The notes below the pieces were generated by a model. It was given only the letters and a program-made list of their open reading frames with translations, was not told the origin of the DNA and did no database searches. The position numbers and the translations under genes were made by a program. A DNA stretch of 64,000 nt from Haliclystus octoradiatus (lineage: Eukaryota; Cnidaria; Staurozoa; Stauromedusae; Haliclystidae): the NCBI GenBank assembly GCA_916610825.1, contig OU744448.1, positions 2,467,501 through 2,531,500 on the forward strand, read 5' to 3'. Positions 50,643 through 61,300 of the stretch are shown in pieces. The number at the start of each line of letters is the position of its first letter. The first letter of the stretch is position 1.

Positions 50643-50655
50643 GTTGCTAGGCAAT
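50643..50655. promoter_or_regulatory. RFX X-box-like site upstream of the EF-hand/WD40 gene
   Basis: GTTGCT-A-GGCAAT, two inverted RFX half-sites with a 1-bp spacer, matching the X-box consensus GTNRCC(N0-3)RGYAAC with about one deviation. It lies 152 bp upstream of the ATG. RFX factors drive ciliary genes, which fits the expected role of the gene. A CRE-like TGACGTAA follows at 50660-50667. Confidence 0.6.
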
Positions 50656-51526
50656 CTTATGACGTAAGCATGGAAGAAAAGATCGAATAAACCATAAACT
50701 TTCTATAACAATTATTATTTAAATACATCTGTCATAATATGTCATTTTGGATAAAATGATATCGAATACATGGACTGTTGATTTGAAAATAAAACAGGTT
50801 TTGGTCAAATAGAGGTTACAAAGATATGAAGGAAAGGAAACGAAGCTTGTTGACTATCTGTTAGTTTAATAACTGGGACGAAGCAAAAGAGTTTTTGTAA
50901 AACGTAAAATATCCTACTTATGATCTATAGAAGAGGTATAAACTGCTTGATTAATCATTAATAAGCGAACCCAATCCAATAATCAATATCAATCTGTTGA
51001 AACAACTAACCAGGCACTGCTATTGTTCTCCCTACATGGAATGTGGTATCACAGCTTGAAGCAGACTAGAAGGGCTTCGATATTTGCGGTCAAATTCCTA
51101 TTAACTAAAAAGCATATAAATCGAACAAGAATATAATTTACACTATCAAAATTATGTGATGCTACGGTAAAAAAATTAGGAATCAAAATATATCAAAATA
51201 TTTCCAGAATCGACCGAAATGAGGTCTTGAATGTCATAACAGTATTCCAGAAATAGCAAGTTTTTCTATGGAAAAATTGAGAGGTTGCCGCTTGCGTCAA
51301 GCTGTGCTTGATATTTAGATCGTGTGACCATGCTTGGTGAATTATCTGCAACTTGTAGATGATAATACAATGGCATCAAAAGCATCAAAAAGAATACCAA
51401 ACCTACACCACCATATAAGTAAATGTATTGAGCTCACAAACTATTTGTGAACCTAAAGAGCTATTCACGAGTGGTTTATGAATTTTATATGAACATCCAT
51501 AAACGTTATAAACAGTTCATGAACCA

Positions 51527-51835
51527 TTCATGAACATTCAATCACCCATTGCAAAAAACAGTTCAGAAATTCATAAACAATTCATGAACGTTAAATTGCC
51601 CCAGATTTCATGAACTTTTCATGAACCATTCATGAACAGTCAATCACCCAATGCAAAAAACAGTTCAGAAATTCATAAACAGTTCATGAACGTTAAATTG
51701 CCCCAGATTTCATGAACTTTCCATGAACTGTCCGTGAAGGTTCATGAACAGTTTATGCATAGTTCATGAAAATTGGGGCCATTCACCGTTCATGAACTGT
51801 TAATGAACTCCTGAACTTTTTTGGCATGAGCAGCA
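51527..51835. repeat. GTTCATGAAC MITE with 108-bp tandem duplication
   Basis: CAGTTCAGAAATTCATAAAC followed by TTAAATTGCCCCAGATTTC occurs twice, about 108 bp apart; right end TGAACTTTTTTGGCATGAGC. Confidence 0.75.
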
Positions 51836-52201
51836 GTTACTGATTTATTCTTAAAAATTAAATGGCCTGGTTTTCCCGTGCCTTCTCATTAACTGATCAT
51901 GAGAATTTGGCAATTTAAAGTCAGTCAACTGTTTTCATAGGGTAAGGGTCTCAAAAGGAAACTAATTTTCCCTACTTTGATAAATGTAATTCACAATATA
52001 TTTAAAATCGCATTGCAACATATAATTGAATCATGTTGAATAAATATAAAAATAATTACAATAAATCTAGAAATTGATATAGTTAAAATTAAAACTTAAA
52101 ATAATTGAGCTTTCAAAAAAGTTAATACATGATATAAAATCTTGATTTACAATACCGCACTTAAATGTTTTGAAAACATATCTAATAGTTACATAGTAAT
52201 A

Positions 52202-52207
52202 TTTAAT
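52202..52207 (-). terminator. MANBA: Possible poly(A) signal of beta-mannosidase
   Basis: ATTAAA on the minus strand about 52 nt after the stop codon. A canonical AATAAA lies farther down at 51844-51849. AT-rich context makes both weak evidence. Confidence 0.3.
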
Positions 52208-52258
52208 TGAATGTGTTTCGCTTAGAAATATAACAAGCAACTTTCTAGAATCAAACAT

Positions 52259-52342
52259 TCATTTCACTGAATGAAGACTTTTGATTGATAAAGATGTCTC
52301 CAATTCTTTTGCTGTAATATCAGTCATACTGTAAAATTCAAC
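52259..52342 (-). CDS. MANBA: Beta-mannosidase last exon with stop
   Basis: [20 protein letters not shown] then KSLHSVK and TGA at 52259-52261. Acceptor TTTTCAG|GTTG. Confidence 0.9.
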   Translation of the reverse strand, partial: VEFYSMTDITAKELETSLSIKSLHSVK

Positions 52343-55300
52343 CTGAAAAAAAATAATTGAGACAAATGCGCTGATGGACATTTTAACTTACCCCTGCGAA
52401 AAACAGTTCAGGAGTTCATGAACAGTTCATGAACAGTTCATGAACGTTACATGGCTCCAATTTTCCTGAACTGTTCACGAACTGTTCGTGAACAGTTCAT
52501 GACTCCTGAACTGTTTTTGCAGGGGTAGATATTGCGAAGACAAAACATTAAATAAATAAAAGTTTACTAGTAGTTTCAAAATTGAGAACGCCCAAGACAG
52601 TAAAATCCAGTTTTCATCACAAACAAAACATTGGGATCTAGCATCGATATCAATAGGGTTTTCCGTTTTTCCGAAGTAACTGTTCTGAAAACTCAAACAG
52701 TACCACAGTCCATCACCAGTAAAATTTCACAATGATGTATTCATAAAGGATTCATGAAAATCAGGGGTAGAAAATGTTGGGATCATTGGGATCGGCAGTC
52801 GCAGGCACGATTATTGAACAATAGAATTACTGCAGGCACATTGCTCTAAAATATAAAAGTATTCTTATGAAACTAATTAATTACCTAATTAATTAATTAA
52901 TGTATAAATAAGGTCAATTTAAATTGCCTGACCAGAACAATTTCCGCTAAAATATTTGAAGGCACTTTTAAGGCAAAATTAATGTTTTTGACCACTGTGA
53001 AAATAGACCGTCTAATTTTATGTTCATCGGATTTTGTGAACAGATTATGAACTAATGCCAAATCTGTTTATAGACGTGACCTCTATATAACAACCAACTC
53101 TTACTATGGATTTAAACTCAAATACAGAGCATGAAATCATGACATGCCAGGCTTGCATTGTGGGCAAACATTTTTGATATATTTTGTAATCTTTTTCTAG
53201 ATGAAAGATATTGTCTAAGAAACATGTTTCTGTGAAAAAATATTAAATGAATCACACCAAAACAATGACAAAAAGTTTGAAATTTGAGCAACATAATCAT
53301 GATATTTTCACATTTTAATATGGTGAATATGGATGTTTTTATAATTTTCAATATTTTTCATGTGGTTCAAAATTTTTGTGGTTACCATTGTTGTACATTT
53401 CCATGATGTTTTCGATGTTTCACAACACAATCATGGTTTTGGTGTCGGTAATGAGCCAGATGTTTTTAACAGCATTGAGTAGATGATGATAGATAATTCG
53501 GTCAGAGTGTAAAATTTTTAAATAGATAAATCCATGCCGCTATAAATTTCCATATATTGTTGCGCATGTTGTATCCAAGAGCTTTGATTAACAGAAAAAG
53601 TTGCCCTAATAGATTTTTCTACAGTAATATTAGCTCAGCAGGCAGGGTCTATATTATTATAATTATAGAGCAAAAATACTGTGTCCATTATTTAATCTGG
53701 AAAGAAGAAGGAACTAGAACATTTATCATATTCTACTCAATTATTTCATCTAAATTGTACAATATAGACTAACCTCCTTCTTGGATGTAAACATTAAGAA
53801 TCCATTATTAGAAAAATGGCCATCATACTTTGTTTCTAGCCATACGAATGCAGCAGGGTTTGATGCGCTTACTACTATTCCAAAATGACGAAGGTTATAC
53901 ACATGGACATTTTTAACCTAGATATTGCAAAAGAAAAAACATTAAATAAATAAAAGTTTACTAGTAGTTTTAAAATTGAGAACGCCCAAGACAGTAAAAT
54001 CCAGTTTACATCACAAAAAAACATTGTGATCTAGCATCGCAATCAGAAGCGTTTTTCAGAAGTAATAATATCTAAATAATTTCCACTCAATTTTGCTTTA
54101 CAAACATTACAAACTTCTGATTTTTGGTCACTTTTAGCTCAGAAATCTGGGATTCGAGATCCCAACTTTTGCTGTTACTTGCTTATTTGAGGACACTTTG
54201 ATTAAGTTTCACTGTACACAGTGACACACCTTGAACTGAGGGTCTTTAAGTCCAACAATTTCATTAAATGGTGTCAAAATCATAGGAGATGGTTCCACAG
54301 GAAGCTTCAAAGTTGATTCTGCCACCATGGGAACAGCAAAGATTTCTTCTAATTTTTCACCAAATTGACTACCGTCAAGACTGATGAGGAATTTCTATGG
54401 AAAAACAACATTGCCACAATGAAAAAAAAAATCATACCAAACGAAATGAACATTTCATGAACTCCTAACCTGTTTTTCGCCGGGGATAGCTTGAGACATT
54501 AAGTCAAGACAATAGGATCTCCAAGGTTTCAAGACTGTTGCAATAAAAACTTTTGTTTTAAAGATGTTTTACTTTACATAATCAAGATAATTATATTAAC
54601 AAAAGAAAATCTATCAGCAATATTATATAAAAACTAGCAATGAGTGTGGTCCATAATGGACCTTCTATGATAAAACTTTCAGATCACTTATAATTAAACA
54701 ATTAACTAAGCTGACTATCGCTGTATAATACGGAGTATGAACTCTGGAGGAGAACATGAGACACAATACGCATTGAAACGGTGTAGCATTAATCAATACA
54801 TCTTAATCATTCCTTTAATAAAAATTTAATTTATTTCACATCAATTGAGTCGATTGAAATGTATAATTTAACGTAGCTATATCTACATAGAAAAAACTTT
54901 ATTTTATGTGCTGAAAGGAAACCAGAACACATTAATTATTATAAATTACAAATATTCAGTCAAATTTCGAAATATGAAACTATCCATAAAAAATCACTTC
55001 AAATCCGATCCGATCCGAAGACCTAAAATATTAACCCGAATCTGACCCGATACGATCGGATCGCGTTCGGTTCGAATTCATAAATCTTTATTGCAATATT
55101 TACAACACTAATGTGGTGTTCACAAAATAACGCCGTCAAATTGTGGCCGGTCAAACTAGTGGCATTGCATGCAATATGTTCAATATTAAATTGATTTAGC
55201 TTCGACAAGACACATGGTCCACTGATTTCTGTTATTAACATGATCAATAGACATCCTTTGTTAATTAACATTGATTTACTGATTCATATTAAAAAGAATA

Positions 55301-58300
55301 AGAAAAATCGTTGATAAAAATTTGCCAAACGGCGGATTTGAACAGACGACCCTGATATTGTGATATCAGAGCATTAACCAATGAGCCACCGCCTTACTTA
55401 CCATTGTACGCGCTTTGACTGTACTAATCAACAAACCTACTACTTCGACAACGTATTATTGAACAAGGCGACAGCACGTGTATTGAATTTCAAATTATAT
55501 ATATATATAATCTGAAAATATTATGATATGATAGTATATGAGCCTATATATTTTTGATCTTTGCAATCTCAGCAAGTAGGCCTGTGATTTTCATGGCAGT
55601 CTATCAAAATACTAAGAGATCGTTGAAAATAAAATTTTATAAGTAAAAAAAAGATCTGAAAAATTCACCTGATAGTGCTTCTTGTTATCAAATTTTCCAG
55701 AATAATAGCATCAACATTCTTTTAAAAGGAAATAAAATTCTATAATAAATCGCTATACTAATTCGATATTGATATTATGTTACATCTTGTTGTCAATATT
55801 TCTACGCGATATTTATAATACATTACAGATGTCGAATGAAAGAAAAGGCGATTATGAATGAATTAGTTATTTTGATAGAAAAACGAAAACAACTCATTTT
55901 GCCAGATTCGTGATATGCATATTTATTCAGAATTTATTGAAACGGACGCGATGGTTTATAGAGTGGAAATGTTTAGTGCAGCTTCAAAGATATAAAATAC
56001 CACAACCCAACCGATGGTAGTATTTAAATGCTGATGTTATGATGTCTGACGAAAAGGATAAATTACTATGTAGAAAATGAATCTACTTTACCATGCATTT
56101 GATCACGATATGAAATGATCATTTTTGTCAGAATTATTTCGAATAAAAGACAATCTTTATTTTATTCTTATCGGTCGTACATTCTCATTCGATAAAATAT
56201 GGTTGTTAACTTTTATTGATTGGTGTATTAACTTAGAGAACCCGCTATTATGTATTTAAATGTTGTTCGGAGATTATGCCGCTCGTATAGTTTTTATTTG
56301 GATCTCATTTGGAAAATGGTAAGTTGTATTTAATAAATATTGTTTGCTATGATCAATTATTTCATGCAACCTTTTTCGCTTTCTATTTTTGTAACACAAG
56401 GTTTGTTAATCTCATCCAAACTGTATTAACTATTTAAAAATGTTTTTGAATTATGATTTTGTGCTTTTAAATTCAAAGCGAAATTTTGAACAATGAAAAT
56501 ATTATAATTATTATTATTTATCACAAATCATACGCTCAATTCAATTTAACTTTGTTGAATTTGATATACCTGAAATTAACTTTATTAAATGTTGATCAAC
56601 GATAATAACAAGACACCGCTATTTTTATTCTCGAAACTGTAGTAACATATTGTGTCTTATTCTTATAGCAAGTCAACAAAATGAAATTTTAATTTTAATC
56701 GATGCTTACAATTTCTTCGTTAATTATGGAAGCAAAATCTGAAAATAAAAGCCTGCCTGCTCAAACCAAATGATTCATATTTTTATATTAAATAATAAAA
56801 TATAGAAATACTTTTGTGCAATGCCTTGATTAATTCTAAACTCTATAATTTTAGGCTGTAGACAGATAATCTCTTCGAACTTTGAATATTTTTCGAATTA
56901 GTCGAACGCCAACGTCATTTTGAAAATTCTTGTAAGTTAATTTGTTTTTATGCCCGCGATAGATTGTTCAGTTCAAAACAGATTGTTTGCTCAGTGTTCT
57001 CACAAATTTTATATCAAAATAGCCTTTTTAAAAGTGAAATGTTTCATATCTCGATTTTGAGAAAAGTAATGAACGGCATTTTGTTTCATTAATAAATTAA
57101 ATTAAGACCTAGAGTCTCTTTAATTTTCATAGCGTTTGTGCCGCGCTATATGTATTGCTGATATCAACACTACATGAAATAGGTTTACGTTTCTTTGATT
57201 TCAAAAAAATATTTCGTTTGGCCTAGTTATACTGGTAATTCAATGTAATTCAGTATTTCGTATTGTTTTAATTATCATAAAACTGATTCAGTTTCAAGTT
57301 TCACGTGTTCAAACAATTTACACGCAGCTTTCAAATTCAAAGCAAAATATTTTTGTTCTGGAGATTTCAATTTGAATTCGATTTGGCTGCCCGCTAGATT
57401 ATCGACCTATGAAATTTTTCAAAATCTCTGAATTTTTTAATGCAAGGATATCAAATAAAATATCAGATGAAGTATATTATTTTAAAACAACGTCATAGAC
57501 CCATACTTTTCATACAACAAATTTGTTACTGTACACGGTTATCTCGACACAAATGTTTGCATAATTTCCCGACAACGGATTATCCGTATTATATTGCCAG
57601 TAAGACGTACATAAGTCGCGGACAGACACAGAAATATCGAAATATAGAAATATAGAAATATTGTGATATATAAACAGACAGTATTATTAATATAAGTAGA
57701 TAAGTAGATATAAAAATAGATGGAGAAAATATCAAGAAGACAACGAAATACAAAGAGATTATTCTTGCATCTTATTAAAGTCTCTAAATTATGAACACAT
57801 ATTTAAATAAACTTGTTGTAATGGATTCGAAATAGTTCTCCTATTGCAGCTGTTCTTAAATTATTCATGATTCATATGATTAGGCCTGCTCAATTTACAT
57901 GGATGAATAATAAAACAGTTATCAAACCCCAAAAATATATACTTACAGACGAAAGTTGTGGAATAGAAAATGGAATTTTGATTGAATGAATTATTTCGAA
58001 TGATGACCATTTAAATATCGATAAATCAATAATACCAGATACATCCTGTGAAGATGAAATTACATCAGATGTTAAGATTCATCTAATTTTGAGAAAAACA
58101 GACAAAACAATTCCTTTATAATAATAACAATGAGATTGGTCAAACACCTACGAAAACATTAGTTGAGTTCATGAACTCTTTATAAACTTCAAGAACTGTT
58201 CATGAATCTCCTGAAGTGTTCATGAACTTTAAATACTAACTTTCATGAACTGTGCATGAACACCTATAAACAGTTAAATAAAAAGTTCATGAAAGTTTAA

Positions 58301-61300
58301 CAGTCTATTTTCATGAACACCTTATAAATAGTTAAATAAACAGTTCATGAAAGTTAAATGGTCTATTTTCACAAGCACCTTATAAGCAGTTAAATAAACA
58401 GTTCATGAAAGTAAAATGGTCTATTTTCATGAACACCTTATAAGCAGTTAAATAAACAGTTCATGAAAGTTTAACAGTCTATTTTCATGAACACCTTATA
58501 AACAGTAAAATAAACAGTTCATGGAAGTTAAACGGCCTAATTTTAAAGAACTGTTTTCACAAGGGGCATTGAAGGTGTCAGTTGAATCAGATAATTTTTT
58601 TAAATTAACTACTGATACCAAAAATATGTAATTTGTATCCAATCTGATCCAAAATAGAGGGTGATTGATAAAGATTGTGCACATCCCCTGCGAAAAACAG
58701 TTCAGGAGTTCATGAACAGTTCATGAACAGTTCATGAACGTTAAATGGCATCAATTTTCATGAACAGTTCATGAACTGTTCATGAACACTCACGGACAGT
58801 TCATGAACAGTTCATGAAAATTTGGGGCTATTTAACGTTCATGCACTGTTCATGAACTGTTCATGAATTGTTCATGAACTCCTGAACTGTTTTACGCATG
58901 GGATGTTTTTCATAATCATAATGAATATAATGTCAATTAAATCATGTGATAAATGTCATTAACTACGGTGATCATAACTGCAACAACAATATAAACAATT
59001 TTTCAAAATTCGATGTAATCTGATATAATCGAATCTTATCCAATCAGAAAATTGAAATTCAATCCCAACATCAAGAAGCAGACAGCAGTGATCGGATTCT
59101 ACGTCAAACAAACCTGCATCATATCAGAAACAACGTAAATCATATATCTCCCAGATGTAAAATCTTTATATGTTGAAATAATAAACGGTTGAAAGAAATT
59201 CTTTACAAAATAATGAAGCATTTTCCATCGTCCTCCATATTCGATCGACGCCCATGATTGTCCTTGCCAAATGTCATTTAATTGCCAATACATTGCACCC
59301 ATTGTATGCCCACTGCCATTAACGATATAGCTTTGGGCTCTACGATAATGCTCACTTTCAGATTGAACGCATATAGCTTGAACAATTTGCGATAAATATA
59401 TCATATCTTTGAATGCTTCTTGTGTGTATGGGTGTATTGGTAACTTGAAATGAGTTTTGATCATGTTAAACATTTCCATTGTACCGTTTTCATGGTGTTG
59501 TCTATGTTCTATTAATGGACTATTCCAAAACCAATCGGATTCAATCGATATCTTTGTTAACGATTCAAATGATGGTAGAGATTGATATCCGTATTCTGAT
59601 GCAAAACGAGGCATTACGTAGATACTAGTATTAAGACAATTGTTTAGATAATCATAAGGATGCACATCGCCATATTGTGGGCTAGTTGGATCAGTTCCTA
59701 TCCCGCCTTCTTTTTCTGTTTCAGCCCCATTTGAGGGTGACGATAATATAAATGGTCGACTTGGATCTAAACTACTAACTGCAGGTTTTATAACATCAAC
59801 ATATAAATTTAAATAATCTTCTCGATATTGCTTGTTGTCTATATTTGTTCCATACCAATTACCAACGAGTGCAACCTCATTTTCATTGTTACCACTCCAA
59901 CACAGAAGTGAGGCATGATGTTGTAGTCGTTGCACCTGATAAATGACCTGAAAAAGGTGAAGCAGCATCAAATTGATTAAAAGGGTTAATTTAGAATCTC
60001 TCACACCAGACAGCATTTGTAGTTTGTGAACAAGAAATTGCACACATTCCCACTAAAATTTCCCGAAATATTCAATAATAAACAGTCTATTGATTATGTG
60101 CAAGGTAAACATCAGCTGATGCAGCCTCGCCCCATTCATGTATTTGATTGTTGCTGTCCTCATTGTTTATGTTCAACAGTGAAGAAGAGTAGCCTACAGA
60201 ATACAGATAATACAGAAAGTCTTCCGGAATAGTCCATTACTGCTGCTATTATTATTTTCTTTTATATCATACTCCACGCTCAGTTAAATGATTGTCCAGT
60301 AGAATTATTTTCTGCACATAGAAGCCCAGAGCGTTGCATGACAGCGCAACGATATTATTTCGACCAAAGCGTAGGCCTATAATTATTTGCTGATTTTCTG
60401 CAGGAAAGGTGCTTATCAAGAGATGGGCATTTTTGAAATGAGAATTTGTATCTTGGCCTGCTTGTTTGAAATAAACTATAAACTATAAAACAATTACTGG
60501 GGTCGAGGAGCTTCCAACCAAAAGTTTCCAACGTTCTTGCTCACATTATGGTCTACCTTAATTTCGTTTCCTAAACAATTACTTTCTGTTACGAAATGAA
60601 TTATTGCACATATGAAAAACACAAGCATCACGATTAATTTGTTTTGCTTTAATAAATGTATTTCAATCATTTTATCAAAAGCTCAAATCTAACAATTGAG
60701 AATAGAGGCGACATCTTAAATAAAATTAGGAAAGGCTGATGTCATCAATCAGCATCAAAGCATGCGGGTGCTCTGTATGAATAAATACGTAAACTTTCTA
60801 CCTGACCTTTCCAACGTTCAAACTATTTTCACATCGCTAAAATTTAGCGAAAAACATAAAAAAATACCTCAATTTTCTTCAGAATTTTGGCCAGCTTTTT
60901 CGGAAACGTAGTTGCCACGTAATGGGGTTTTGTCATAACATTTGTTGTACATTATAAAAATTTTCATAATTTCATAACATTAATTTCACATGAATGACTC
61001 AAAATAAAACACACCAAATTTTAGATGAAGAAAATATTGTTCATAATATATATATCAATATTCCTTTCCGCATACCTCCTTTTTCACTGTTGCGAGGAAG
61101 TGTTCATCGGTTGGATACATTGAACATGCGAACATGAAATCTTGCCAAATTAAGATACCTAATTCATCCGCAATGTTATAAAAATCGTCATTTTCATAAA
61201 TCCCTCCACCCCAAACACGTAAAACATTGATGTTGACTTCTTTTGAAGATTGTAGTAAATATTGTATGTAATCTTCTGTTACCCTCTCTTTAAATGCATC

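Larger units (their letters stand above)
50492..52201. other. Intergenic region between the two genes
   Basis: 50492-50700 is the presumed promoter of the EF-hand/WD40 gene (X-box, CRE-like site). 50700-51420 shows nothing recognisable. 51420-51910 is a GTTCATGAAC cluster. 51910-52201 is AT-rich and probably 3' UTR or flank of beta-mannosidase. Confidence 0.6.

Noticed and set aside
57440..57655. 71-codon plus-strand ORF
   Set aside because: AT-rich simple-sequence region; no domain, no splice context.
60026..60232. 68-codon plus-strand ORF with CCCPHCLC
   Set aside because: Short and isolated in an intron, with only a brief Cys cluster; not enough to call a gene.
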